A stretch of DNA of 64,000 nucleotides, taken from assembly GCF_021134715.1 (NCBI RefSeq), contig NC_060020.1:1240001-1304000 (forward strand). Reading direction: 5' to 3'. The stretch comes from Daphnia pulex (Eukaryota; Arthropoda; Branchiopoda; Diplostraca; Daphniidae). The notes beneath the pieces are model-generated. The model was not told where the DNA came from. It saw only the letters and a program-made list of their open reading frames with translations, and searched no databases. Below are positions 13,801 through 25,629 of the stretch, one piece after another (within the stretch, counting starts at the first letter, position 1; each line of letters begins with the position of its first letter). A program made the translations under genes and the position numbers.

Positions 13801-16800
13801 TTATTTCTTTCTCGAGTTTTTCCACACACATTCGCAGGATCAATCAATGTGAAATCGGGAATTTTGGTCGAATTCTCGGAAATAATAATAATAATAATAC
13901 AAAAAAAAGAAAACTTGTATTATTTATCGACGATTGTGCGTCTCAAACGAAAAGATTGCGATAGATAGAAACGGGAAATCGACAAAAGAAGGAAAGTAGA
14001 AGAAGAAAAAAAAAAGCGAAAAGATCTATATAGCGTCAAATCCCCAGCAAAAGCTAGAAAACTGCTGCATGTTGCCGAATGTACGGCTGCTTAGATGCAC
14101 AGGACCGAAAGGCTGCCGAGTTTCTTTGCCTGCGTCGTAAGCCAAAGAGCGAGAGAGAAAAAAAAAGTCTAGAATATAAGAGTTCCATCTTGATCTTAGC
14201 ATATAAGAGGCTTACAATTCCCCGCTGTTCATCGAAGGATAGATCTATACGAGATATTTATTTTTTTTCATCTCCTTTCTCTTTCCACCATCTTTTTTTT
14301 TTCTTGTTTGCATTTTGTCGTCCAATGTTTATCTCTATTATACGCTGGCGTCTCTGGCGTCTTTATCTTTGATTTCGCTTTTCAATTATTTCCCATCCGT
14401 TTTTTTTTGTGTCGATCATCAAAATTTCCCCCCGTCTGTGCAATTTGCCGTCCTTTATTGATGGGTCGTTGTTGTCGACGGAAATTAAGCGAAAGGAGAT
14501 TTCGTACTATTGTAATTATATTCTTGCAATGTCCAACAAATGCGGCCCAACTTTCTATCGTACCTACACTGGGTAGTCGCACGGATTTGTGTGTCTTCTT
14601 CTCTTTGAGTTAACATTCTTTTGATCATTATTATACGCAGCTGGTGATCAAAGAGATGAACCGACTTGGTGTCATAGTGGATCTCTCTCACGCATCTTCC
14701 GCTACCATGCACCACGCACTGGACGCCAGCCGGGCGCCCGTCATCTTTTCGCACTCGTCGACCCGTGCCCTCTGCAATATCACTCGCAACGTGCCGGACG
14801 AAGTTCTCAAAAGACTGGTAAAACTTTTTTTTTCTCTTAATATATGCAGGCCTTTATTCGTGTTGCTCCTGTCTCGAAACGTAGGAGACTACCATAAATA
14901 ATAAATAGACTATAGTGGAAAGGAGACAGCATACAGCTGCAGGGAACACTGTAGGGCTCCTTGTTATGTGTATATAGGAGAAAGATCGAATGGAAGTCGT
15001 TGTACAAGAGAGTAGTATTCGCACTGCCGCCAATACCAGCAGGCAAGCAGGGGTCAGAAGGGGGGGGAAAAAGTTGTTGTATGGTGAAACGAACGTTGCC
15101 GTCATTATCCTTTACTTATAAGGGATCAGTTTCGAAGGGAAAAAGAAAACAACATTGATACAACTCCTGAAAGCCTCGACATTTCATTTATAGCCGAGCT
15201 GCAATATTCATTTATATAGGCCATTCTCCCGCAAAACTTCTTAGTCCAGTTCAGTCCAGTTATTTTCTAAGCTTTGAGATCTCTGGTTATTTTTCCACTT
15301 TATTTTATTTTCCTTCTTCCATTCGTGATTGCCGTTAGACATGTATATGTAGCTCACTGGATATCCTTGACTTTGGCAATAAGTAGCCGCGAGGACGGAC
15401 ACCTAATCGCTCCGTTGCTTTGGCCATAGTCCTTGTGTATGTATGTGTACACTGTAAGTAACGTAACGAGCGAAACTGTATATTCCATCGCCGGGGCGGT
15501 ATATCACTGGGTAAAAATAAACACAAGCAGCCGAGTAATTAACGATTAAAAGCGCTGGCCCCAAAACTTTTCTTCTTCTTCTTCATACTATGTGTGGGTG
15601 GAAAAGGGGGAGGAGGCCGGGTCGGGTTTTATATGGCATCTCATTTTCTTTTGTTATATGCTCTAGTAAGTAGTCGTAGTTGTTGTTTTTGTTATGTATA
15701 CCCTCTCTCTCTCTCTCCTTGCCATCGAGTTGTCCAGACAACAGTCAACGACGGCCAACCCGCCGGCTATAGTCGTTCCCATTACAAGTTTTGTTGGCCA
15801 CAGATGGAGCGGCAAAACGGACCTGTGTAAAAGGAGGACGACGTATAAAAGACGGTCTCTTAACTCGAGAGAAATAAGTAAATAAACGGGAAATGAGTCC
15901 CGAAAACGGAGAGAAAAAGAGAGAGAGAGAGAGAAAAAAAGAAGAAAGTTGCATGTTTCTACGAAAGCGTCGTCTCGGTCGATTATTGGATGAAATGTCC
16001 GACTTTTCTCATTGCCGATCGTATAGACTTCACAACAACGGTAATAACTGCGAGAGCGCGCAGATCTCAAGATTCCCAGAAAGGAAAGTAATCTGAGGAA
16101 TTGAAGGTGATGTTCATTCGGCTCCTATAAATGGAGCAGTGCGCGCGTAGGAGTTGGGCGTATCGATTCATCCGTCTGTGTCTACGGATCTTTATATATA
16201 CTAAGCCATTACGGGGTGGGGGGGGGGCAGAATGCACTATATAGGAGGCCTATTCTATATACCTTTTTGCCTTGCTGACCCTGGGTTGCCTTTTGTTCGA
16301 TTGTTGATCCTGTATTGACTTTCTCTCTCTCTTTGGCTGCTGTTGTGCCGGGTGGCCTTGTTTGCTCACGATTTTTTAGGTGACCAACGGTGGAATAGTG
16401 ATGGTGAGCTTCTTCAGCCTCTTCGTCAGTTGTAACAAGACAAGCACCATCCCGGACGTCGTTGGTAAGTGTCTCGTCAGAGTTTCTTGTGTGTTTCTTC
16501 TTCTCGCCGTAGTATCACAGCATCCCCCCATTCATCGTCACATGTGACCCCGTCTTCCCTCAATGCCTCTCTGCGACAAGAGCACTATACATTGATTTTC
16601 TCTTGTTTTTCACTTTCCTTTTTATTTCTGTTATTTTATACCTGTCCGTTGTCCTTCCTCCTCAACTTGAGATAGTATTACCGTAATGTACAAAAGGTTA
16701 AGTATAAGCTCATCTTTCGGTTTCTTGATTCCCTTTTTTCTCTTGCGATTGATTCGATTTTCTCTTTTTTCCTTTTTTGTCCGACTTGACTCGTCTTGTC

Positions 16801-18618
16801 ACCATGTTTGGACACGGACTCTATATCCTGCCGATGGACACACGGTCGTCTCTCTACAAAATCAGCTCACATCAATCACATCCGGCGCGTCGCTGGAATC
16901 GACCATGTCGGCATCGGTGCCGGTTACGACGGCATCAACACGTACGTTATCTTATTTCGGTTTCCACTGGGGGGAATGTTATTGATTAGCCCACCTCGAT
17001 TGTTGTCGTTTTATTCCATTCATCGTTGGTGTTCTTGCCTGATATTGACTTTCTCTTTTCTGATAGGACACCTCAAGGATTGGAGGATGTCTCCAAGTAT
17101 CCGTACCTCTTCGCCGAACTGTTGCAGGATCCAACGTGGACGGAAGAGGATTTGAGGAAACTAGCCGGATTAAACTTTCTCCGAGTCTTTCGACAAGTTG
17201 AAAAGGTACCACCCACACTTCTTCATCAAGCTTATATAGTAAGGGTGGGTAGTAGGTGGGTAGTATGGGATTAGATTACGGTGCTTAATGAACAAGTTCT
17301 TTGCATACAATTAATGTGACTTGGTTTTTTAATGAGCGTTGATGGATTTGGGAAACGATAAGGGCTTTACTCTCTCTTTTTTTATAATTTTCTGGTGGAT
17401 CGAAGGCGTCATTCAATTAATTTTGTTTTAATGCGCCAGGCTGATGAATTTAACGATTTGAATTGACTCGGCCGTTTTTGTTTTGTTTTGGGAGAAATAA
17501 GGAGCTAGGCGATTGAAGCACGTTTCCTGTTAGGCCCTACAGTTGCCATACGGTTGCGCACATAATAAAGATCGGACTATTATGGTTAAAAATCCATAAA
17601 TTTTTGTTTCACGCGTTTGGCAGTCGCCTTCCGATTACTGTCAGTGCTGGCTGGCCTTCCATTTGTTTCCATCACGGAGCCTGTGGATTGAAAACCTGCC
17701 ATCTCCGTATCGCTCCGTTTAGCTACTTTTCCCCATCACTTTTTCCTTCATCTGCATTATTCGTTTGATTTTTTTTAACCCGGGTTCTTTTACTTTCATT
17801 TTTGTTGGAGAATAAAAAAAAAATGGATATCGTGAGCGTGATTATGTAGGGAATACATAAATCCCGAAATCCGGCACTTGAATACCAAAAATAAAATAAA
17901 ATTTAAAAAAAAAAAAAAAAAAAAGGAAACCATACAGAGGGGGGTTCACGTCCTGGGATAGTTTCAATGCACTGCAAGGAAGCAAGGGATTTCCTACTTT
18001 GAATAAATCATTCGCAGCCATAGCCCGGTTATTCCGTTGTTTTTATTCGATGTGAGGAAGCGCCATCGAAGCGTGAGTTTGTTAGCAGAGAGCTCTCTCC
18101 TCCTCATCCGTCTTCTCGTCGTTCCTCCTTCCTGGTTCTGAGAGTCTTACTTTGCTATCTCTCAATTTGTTTTTATAAATAATATGCGACGGAATGAAGA
18201 GAGAAAACAGTAATACTACATGGGAAAGGAACCGCCGAGAGCGGTCGGGATTGGTTGCTGTAATAGGACCAAAGTGCTCGTGCGCACCTGACTGGTCCCA
18301 TTCTGATATGGTAGAGACACAGCCATCTGGATCGATCGGACGTGAACTGGCCTCCCTCGCTATTACCTACTATGCACATTGCATGCCTACGCTAATGCAT
18401 AATGGCCGGAAGTTTGCCCAGCTATGCGGGTCGTCTTTAATGCAAACGCTGAATTCTTCACGATTTGACATTCATTTTTTCGTTGGCTCAAGGTTCGTGA
18501 AGATCTTCGACGAGCCAACGCCTTGGCCGACGAGACGTCCATCACCAACGAAGAGCTGAAGGGGCAACTGCAGTGCATTTATCAGGAGCGCAGCGCTGTG
18601 CAGTCGATCGTTACCTGA
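4391..18618 (+). CDS. Membrane dipeptidase (renal dipeptidase / DPEP family, peptidase M19)
   Basis: Zinc hydrolase that cleaves dipeptides and, in vertebrate relatives, leukotriene D4 and cystinyl-bis-glycine, normally on the outer cell surface. Exons by splice consensus and phase: ?-4734, 9712-9871, 10247-10379, 11641-11791, 11937-12006, 14641-14817, 16380-16464, 16866-16941, 17067-17205, 18493-18618. Counting from the Met at 4391 gives 486 aa. Zinc ligands are visible: HND (H116, D118), GVEGGH (E230), DLSH (H303) and FSHSS (H324). The E230-H303 and H303-H324 distances (73 and 21) equal those I recall for human DPEP1. The GAGYDG motif carries the later catalytic Asp. A hydrophobic segment at about 68-90 lies before the catalytic domain, while the C terminus is short and polar with no GPI signal, so a type II or secreted form is likely. 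The first exon start is uncertain: an acceptor may lie at 4565, 4574 or 4583. Confidence 0.88.
4803..4848. repeat. C run followed by TG dinucleotide repeat
   Basis: About 13 C, then a short T run, then roughly 15 TG units, lying just inside intron 1 of the dipeptidase gene, 70 bases after the donor. Confidence 0.9.
7411..7437. repeat. ACT microsatellite
   Basis: Nine perfect ACT units inside intron 1 of the dipeptidase gene. Confidence 0.9.
13241..13262. repeat. GT dinucleotide repeat
   Basis: Eleven GT units inside the 2.6 kb intron between dipeptidase exons 5 and 6. Confidence 0.9.
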
Positions 18619-21500
18619 TGAGAGAGAGAAACCCCCCACCGCTGGAATGTACACATTAAATACAATTACCTATTCACCAAACCAACAACTTTTTCTTCCC
18701 AACCAGTGTCTCTATCGTCATCCGCCCAAAAATATTTTCTTCCCTAGCCCACCCTCAATCTCCCACCCTCCCCACCTGATCTGATATTGATGTACATATT
18801 TACATGCGTTTCTCGGCGAGATCCTGATGTTTTTGACTCTGTTCGCTCCGTTGGTCTTTCGGTTTTACAGATTTTATTTGAACCCGAGTTTGTCTGTTGC
18901 GTTGTTGTTGTTGTTGTTGCTGCTGTGCTTTTTTCCCACACACGCGAAAGTGATGGCCGAAAATGGGTACAGTACACACATACCGGCACGTGCAGCGGGA
19001 GTTGTGCAGCAGCAGTAAAATATGTTATTCCCGATTTCGGTTTTCGTTTACACAATTCCCCTTCGCAAGCAATCACGATGGCGCCGAATATTGAATCCCA
19101 ACGTTTCACGATTGGTTGTTATTCCTTCGTGGCCCATTTTTGTTTTTCTTGTAATAATAATATTCTATTTTTCGTTATATCCTTCATTGTCGACGCCCGT
19201 TTCTCCTGCCTACCGTGTAGGCGCGGACAAGTGTGAAATCCTTTTGTATTTGATAACACTTTTGTTGACATAAACGGTCCGAAATTTCAAATGGATGAAA
19301 ATGAACTTGAAAACGAATGGTAGGGCGTCACATTTAAGACGGAAATGCGCCCGCGTAAAGGGACTCGCGTTTCAATAAGAATCATTTATATCTATTGCAG
19401 TTGTTATCGAGACCATTAGTCCGAATGGAAACTTTTCACTCAGTTTATAAAGTTCAATTAACTGCTGTGTTTTTCTTTGTCCCGTGATTTTTCTACTTTT
19501 AGTGAGCAAGTCGTGAGCTGAGACAACTTTTTCCTCGTAGCCTGTGTAATTCAAAAGAAACGGTGACTACCAACGAAAAAAGGAAGAAAAGAGACTTTCA
19601 TAACGAAACTTCCTTTGTTGTACTTCCATGTATTGCTGGCCGATTTCTTCTTTTCTTCTTTTTTTTTTTTATTTCAGGGCGGATCCATATCTAGTCCTGT
19701 GTCATATATTTACTTCTCGTTACGAAAGTTTGCTGCTGAAAAGTTAAGAGTCCGAACGAGTCAAGCAATCCACGAATCCACCGACAACTTTGGTACGCGC
19801 AAAACCCCCTCTAAAAAATCCGACGAATTTCTTTTTGTGTGATGTTCAACAGTTCGACAGCGATATTGAGTTTTCGTCCAGACTCTTGTCAATCTGACAT
19901 TATCAGGAAACTTCCTAAATTTGATCAATCTGAAATTGATCTGAAATTGGGAAATAGAACTCCAATATCGACAGCTATTCCAATTTGAGCCAAACGTCAA
20001 GGTATATAGAGAGTGTGGGGGAAGGGCGACATGAAACTTGGTACCCCCTCCACAAAAAAAACTTTTGAAAGAAAAACTAATTTGCTCCGTTTTTATAACA
20101 CTATTTCAAATTGTGGGAGCTAAGTCTAGTCCCTCCCGAAAGTCTTGAATGTTTGAACGAATGCGAATAGGAATTCGTGCCGAGAGACATGTATAGAATG
20201 TAAAAGTAATACGATTTCATGCTCTACAAGTTGCTACTGCCTGAAAGGAGGTGGAAAAGTTGGTTAAAGTTCTCGTTTGCTGATAAGCGGAATGATTTTC
20301 GTTCGAAACCTGCTCTTCAGTTCTCGCTTGCCTGCTGCTGTTTCTTGATACAACGGTCGCAATGAACATCCGCTATGAATAGCGCTGCTTCATCAAATGG
20401 AGTCTATGGACTTGATAAAGATTGGTAAGGTTGCACCATTCGTCCGTCAACCATTCAGCCATGACCAGAATTTTCATCATCAAACGGATACGTATACAAA
20501 TTCAGATTTCAAACTTGGTTCCGAAAATAGTTTCTGAAGTGCGGTATTTTATAAAACCACCAAATGAATAGAATGACACAACTTATTCCTCTTCTCAGTC
20601 AGGAGCGCGTTCAATATACATGAACTGATTTTGTAATTTTTTCTGTGTGCGTTCAAAGATACGGATGGTGTATAGAACGACAACTTGAAAGTGACTTTTT
20701 CTTGTCAGTTTTTCACCTCTTTAATATGCTTCTCAGTCGCAGAAGTTCAAAAAGAGCTCTATGCGAATGTGTGCACACATTTTTAGTGTTCCTCTTCTAG
20801 AATCAGAATTACCCTAATCAATTATTCGCTAGAAACCGCTTCAAGTCACCACATAGACATTCATCTTGATTCTCTTTTACAGTGCTGATGTCGTCCCACT
20901 TCGAGTTCCCTTTTGACCTGCCCAATAATAAGCGCAAACCCATGCATTCGGATGGTAGTAGTGAAAATTTAGCCCTTGACGCGTTAAGTTAAGAGTTAGC
21001 AGCACAGACTATCACAAACGTTAGCTGACTATGATTTCAATGACTATGATTACGTTAGCTGACTATGATTTCAATAAGCGTTATGAGATATCTTTTTTCG
21101 ATGAAACTGAAAGGTCCCGAACTGTTTCTGACTTCTGAGTGACCACATTTCTCCAGTTATAAGCACGATCTGGCACGATCACGATTCACGAATGCGATTT
21201 CCGATTTGACAGTCAACCATAAACTGGCAACGCCGCTTCTCAGTTTCCAGGAAAGAAAAAGAACGTCTGCTGCTAATTGAACAACGTTTGTCGTTCTGCC
21301 GTGGCCGTCACGTCAAACTTGAAAATTTTATTGAAATTGTGCATGTGAGTGCATTTGCGGATCTGAACAAAAAAGTTAACTAGGATTTTACTTGTTAAAT
21401 AAGTGTCATATGGAAGATGTTGATTTCAACATTTATGACTGATTACAGTGAAAAGGACATTCCATTTCAGCACGTGATCTCTGCACGTGATCGATCCTGT
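18619..21500. other. Intergenic region after the dipeptidase stop
   Basis: Starts with the probable dipeptidase 3' untranslated region and a GTT run near 18900. I find no conserved reading frame. A 24-base direct duplication with a 10-base gap occurs at 21018-21041 and 21052-21075. The rest is AT-rich sequence without recognisable features. Confidence 0.4.
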
Positions 21501-21524
21501 TCGAAATATACGGTCGTCGCTATT

Positions 21525-21814
21525 GCAACGTCAGGCTGACGTTGCCATAGTGTATTTTGGCTATTGCAACGTCAGGCCGCTAGGTGCGCTGCAGTCTGAC
21601 GTTGCGCTATACTGGAGCAACGTCAAGCCAGTTGTGTGTATTATGCATGTTTATAATGTTGTGTTTTACTGTATAGTATGTGATATCTTGTACTAAATAC
21701 GGGAAAATAAACTAAATCAATATGGCATTGCGCTTTCCTATTTTACTTTGGTTTCTTTATATGGCATGGCTGGAGCAACGTCAGGCCGCTAGGTGCGCTG
21801 TACTCTGACGTTGC
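21525..21814. repeat. Three related palindromic repeats (GCAACGTCAG / CTGACGTTGC)
   Basis: Three inverted repeats share the arm GCAACGTCAG and its complement. At 21525-21545 the arms are separated by one base. At 21566-21605 and 21775-21814 they flank a nearly identical 20-base spacer beginning GCCGCTAGGTGCGCTG. A lone half-arm occurs near 21615. The two spacer-bearing copies lie in the same orientation about 170 bp apart, so they could be hairpin ends of a small non-autonomous element or a repeated protein-binding site. No transposase is seen nearby. Confidence 0.7.
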
Positions 21815-22173
21815 TCTATCTTGGGTTCTTCTCCATAATCATTGGTGGATTCATAGTTACATTCAAGTTTATTTTCTGTGCAACTTGTTGGTGATGTGAT
21901 TTTTTTTTGTATTTGTGTTGGATCATCTTTCAAATTTCTGATTCTAACACTGTAGGAAGGCGTAGAAGGAACAGGAAACAGTGGGTACAAGTACTAGCCT
22001 ACCATCAATTCTTTCAGTAGAAATCATTGTTTTGCTGAATGCATCATCCAGTTAATACAGGTAAAAACCAATAATAGCTTAGTCATATGGGAATATAATC
22101 AAGGCCATGTGTAATCTTCAGGTTTATTGCAGCAACTTTTGGGAAGTCACACCATGGTCACCCCATAAGATGC

Positions 22174-22528
22174 ATGACACATACCAACTTGTGGTGTATT
22201 CATCTGATTTTTACTCAAGCAGTAAGTAGGAATTCACTTTATTTTATTGAATTATTAATGTTGGAATATTTATTGAAATATTTCTCTTAGATTCAACATA
22301 ACTGTTTGATGCCAAAGTTAGTTGGAACTCTAACTCAAACACCAATAACCGTTGCTGCTGCTGCCTTACAGCCACAGACAGGAAAATTATTCTTTTCTTC
22401 AGGAAATTGTAAGTTTAATTTTTATCTTTGAGATTTTTATGTTGAAAGAGTTAAAAATTCTGTAAAGGTAACTACAAACTTTGTGTATTCGTGTCATAGG
22501 GAAAGCTGCTGGAGTAATCTGGTGTTGA
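22174..22528 (+). CDS. Candidate small spliced gene of unknown function
   Basis: I do not recognise the product. Three exons join with matched phase and good splice sites: 22174-22221 (donor GTAAGT), 22291-22408 (acceptor after TTTCTCTTAG, donor GTAAGT) and 22500-22528, giving 64 codons from the first in-frame ATG. An upstream 60-base intron (22061-22121) suggests that the transcript starts earlier, with the upstream part untranslated. The predicted peptide contains an alanine run and no obvious domain. Introns of 60-90 bases are like those of the conserved genes in this window, which supports real transcription. Coding status is doubtful, because another frame of the first exon is also open; a non-coding RNA is equally possible. 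Confidence 0.25.
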
Positions 22529-24028
22529 TACTCATTTGATTCATTTCCTGCCAGCTAGTGAAAGCCGAAAGGCATGTCGAATTCAATTGACCTACTGCAT
22601 GCTGTCTCGAAGCAAGCAATCCAGCCGTTGCGTTCAGTCATTTGGAACAGGAATCTAATGGCTGTCAATAGGTGGCTGTCAATAGTTGGCTGAAATGTCC
22701 ACCAGGTAGCGCGAGTGTCTCCAGGGACGCATTTCGGCCATTTTGTTCCAATACGCAGCAGAAATTGGTTGTCGGTTGTGATGAAAATTAAAAGGTATTT
22801 ATTGTTAATTTCCTATTGGTATATTGAATGTATAATGTTAATGTGAAAATTTACAGGTGATTTAGCACGTTTAACCAATTTGCCAAATCATTCAACCCAG
22901 ACTTGGAAGTGCCTGTACATTGCCGAAATGGCGTGCCTCGTGTGACTCGCTGCCTCCTGCCTGTTCTTAGGCGTACGTCTCATTCCATGCAACAGCAAAA
23001 AGTAATTATTTTGATCAAATGTCTTGCAAAAGTACTACTACAGATTTAGTTAACATGACTAGAGAGTAGACCAATTTGTTCCGCTACTATAGAAATTTTG
23101 AATCAGACACAAAGTTATTCTGTTGGACTGCGTAGTTTTCTGTTACTCTTTGTATTCTTTTGTTAATGAGTATGCATGTGTTCACAGTTTTGTTTCTCGA
23201 AAATAATTTTCTTTTCTGAAATAGGTATAACAACCACACTTCTGTAACACTGTTGGTTACCTTGTTGCAGCCAAATGGTGAAAGGTGTGGCGAAGACAGA
23301 ATGAACCATTGTATGCAGCATGCGGTTGCAGTGTAATCCAGAAGTTGCTGTGCTGTTGTAGCTGATCTGTTCCATTTGGATTCTGACTTAAAAATTTTTG
23401 TGTTGTCGTTTTTGTTTTTGACTTGAAAGTTGAAAGTGTTTGATGTGTTGTCTTTTGAGTTTTCATTCAATCATGCAGTATACGACTGAGGCAGCCTGAT
23501 CAATGTCAGGTTTGACACAGTCGAGAACTGCTAGATCAAACAAGCTTTCTGCGCCAAACAAATAATAATTTGCATATAACTTGCATCATGTTATTATCGC
23601 GGTAGAGAAAGCGACAGGCCCCCCCCCCCTGGGGGCCACAGGAAAAATATTTGTATGTGAATATAAAAAAATAAATTTTGAAAGCAATAAAATATTTGGA
23701 TAAAATTTTTTCGCGATAATTTTTTAAAAACTTCGTGTAAGGGGGACTTTTTTAAATTTTTTTTCAAAAACAAAAGTCTGGACTTAGCAGAAATAATGGA
23801 AGGTGGACTTTGGTTTTTTTGAGAAAAATATTGGTTGTTGGACTTGCATTTTTATTGAAAATATTTATAAGAAGGAAGGGTTTAATTATTATTCAAATGT
23901 AAAGCATGATATTGAATTTTTATTGATGTATTTCACAAGATCAATTATTTGTAAGTTTACATAGAACTCAATACACACACAAGGAATACTTTCTCACATC
24001 ATGCGATTATCCGTAGGAGGAAAGGGAC
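22529..24028. other. Intergenic, with a possible further spliced leader
   Basis: A 62-base intron-like segment at 22795-22856 (GTATTT...TTACAG) follows a GGCCATTTTG motif, so an untranslated leader may start near 22730. A short tandem duplication containing GGCTGTCAATAG lies near 22659-22693, and a C/G homopolymer pair near 23618-23633. The minus frame over 23087-23470 has no recognisable protein features. The rest is AT-rich. Confidence 0.3.
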
Positions 24029-24992
24029 TTAAGGAGAAAATAGACACATGTACTTGTGTTTTAAATCAATCTTGTATTTCAGTAATCTTTCAACACATCC
24101 AGAGAAATACGTCAGTCGGGAGAATTTATGTGTGAAACTCAGTTTGGTAATAGTTTGAAGCAGGGTAATACTTAAATTCCTCGATGTAGTATACCAGGCA
24201 GGGTACGTGGTTGTGTAATAGGCGGCTTTTTCGGTGTAGTACTTGGAGGCTGCGGTGTTACAGCTAGGTGTAGCGTAGGTCGTGGTGTAGTAGACTGGAG
24301 CATCAGTGTAGTGTTTCAGTTCAACGTAGCACGGAAGAGTAGCTTTTGTGTAGCAAGTCGGGACTGCGTAATACTTGGTCGCCTCAGTTGTGGTTGTGTA
24401 GATCGGGGCAGAGTAGTACTTTGGCGCTTCGGTGTAGCATTCGACCGTTTTGGTGGAGTAATCAGCGGAAGCCTCGGTGTAGCAGCTGGGAACATAGTGG
24501 TATTTAGGAAAATCAGTGCAATAAGTAGCTGAGAGAGTAATACTTGGGAGCCTCGGTGTAGTAAGATGGGGCAGCATGCGTAGTCATGTACTACTCCGTC
24601 ACCTTGGTGCTGTAGTAACTCGGGGCAGAGGAATACTTCAGAGCGTCAGTGTAGCGGCCCGGGGCATCGTTAGTTGTGGTATATAACTCCGGTGCCTTAT
24701 TGGTGTAGTGCTGGAGGTCTCGGTGCAGTAACTGGTCGTTGCGAAAGTTGTTACTGTGTAGCAAGGCGGCGGCGGCGTTGCGGTTTGGTATCCGCCATAC
24801 CCAGAGACTTCGGTACACCAGTGGTCGATCCAGCCATCAACGATACAACACCCAACAGCAGCACGACACCATAGTTAACTAGACAATTAATAAATTTAAT
24901 TAACATTAATATTAAATAATAACAGGCATATTAACTAATAGAAAAAAAGGATTGATACAAAAATCAATGTAGAAATAAGAATATTTACCCAT
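24029..24992 (-). pseudogene. YYTEAP-repeat secreted protein, copy A (frame-shifted)
   Basis: Most downstream of three tandem copies on the minus strand. Exon 1 is only ATG plus one base (to 24989), followed by a GTAAAT donor; exon 2 starts at 24878 after a CTAG acceptor. In phase it reads VNYGVVLLLGVVSLMAGS, a signal-peptide-like start. One missing base relative to copy B (TCTCTGGG instead of TCTCCTGGG) then breaks the frame. The repeat part reopens in another frame over 24029-24577 with units such as CYTEAPKYYSAP and PVYYTTTYATPS. The composition (Tyr, Thr, Pro, Ala) suggests a secreted structural protein, for example of cuticle, egg envelope or adhesive. That function is inferred from composition only. 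It is either decaying or carries assembly indels. Confidence 0.45.
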
Positions 24993-25414
24993 AACTGCGA
25001 ACTGCTTACATGATGTAGAATGCAGTTGGTGACAGATAGGCCACTGCAGATTTTACCGTGTCGGAGATCCTCACTTAGGGTGTCGTAGTAATTAGGGACC
25101 TCGGTGTAGTAGGCAGGGGCAGCATACGTAGTCGTGTAGTATTCCGATGCCTTGGTGACATAGTAGTTGGGAGCCTCGGTGTAAGTTCTCCGGCTCTCTG
25201 GTGATGTAGCTTGCGGCAGAGTTATACTTCGGGATTCGGTATAGCAGCTCGGGGCATCAGAAGTTGTGGTGTAACACTCTGGAGCCTTGGTGGTGTAGTA
25301 ACTGGCTGTTGCATAGTAAGGCGGCGGCATTACGGTTTGGGATCCGCCATACCCAGGAGACATCAGTACACCAGTGGTCGACTCAGCTATCAACGATACA
25401 ACACCCAACAGCAT
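24935..25414 (-). CDS. YYTEAP-repeat secreted protein, copy B
   Basis: The best-preserved copy. From the Met at 25414 the frame runs MLLGVVSLIAESTTG (signal-like) through SPGYGGSQTVMPPPYY into Tyr/Thr/Pro units such as KAPECYTTTSDAPSCYTE and ASEYYTTTYAAPAYYTE, then continues past the repeats into what is the leader of copy A. The exon-2 acceptor is at 25425-25427 and the short leader exon with its own ATG ends at 25531. However, splicing ATGG to this exon shifts out of the repeat frame, because B (like C) lacks one base present in copy A at the start of exon 2. The intact frame therefore needs the internal Met, or translation entering in frame from copy C. The role is not known beyond probable secretion. 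Confidence 0.45.
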   Translation of the reverse strand: MLLGVVSLIAESTTGVLMSPGYGGSQTVMPPPYYATASYYTTKAPECYTTTSDAPSCYTESRSITLPQATSPESRRTYTEAPNYYVTKASEYYTTTYAAPAYYTEVPNYYDTLSEDLRHGKICSGLSVTNCILHHVSSSQLWVNILISTLIFVSILFFY

Positions 25415-25629
25415 ACGACAATAACTAACCAGTAAAAAAAATTCAAACATCAATATTCAAAAATTTCTTGAAAATTAACAAACAGAAAATGATTTGCATT
25501 GATAAAAAACTCCATGTAAAGAATATTTACCCATGGTTGCGAACTGGCAATACGATGAAGAAGGCAGATGGTGACAGAGAGTGTGCTGCAGTTGTTGCCG
25601 TGTCGGAGATCCTCACTTCGGTGTAGTAG

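Noticed and set aside
23087-23470. 127-codon minus-strand frame
   Set aside because: It is rich in Asn, Lys and Thr as expected from AT-rich sequence, with no recognisable motif or splice context.
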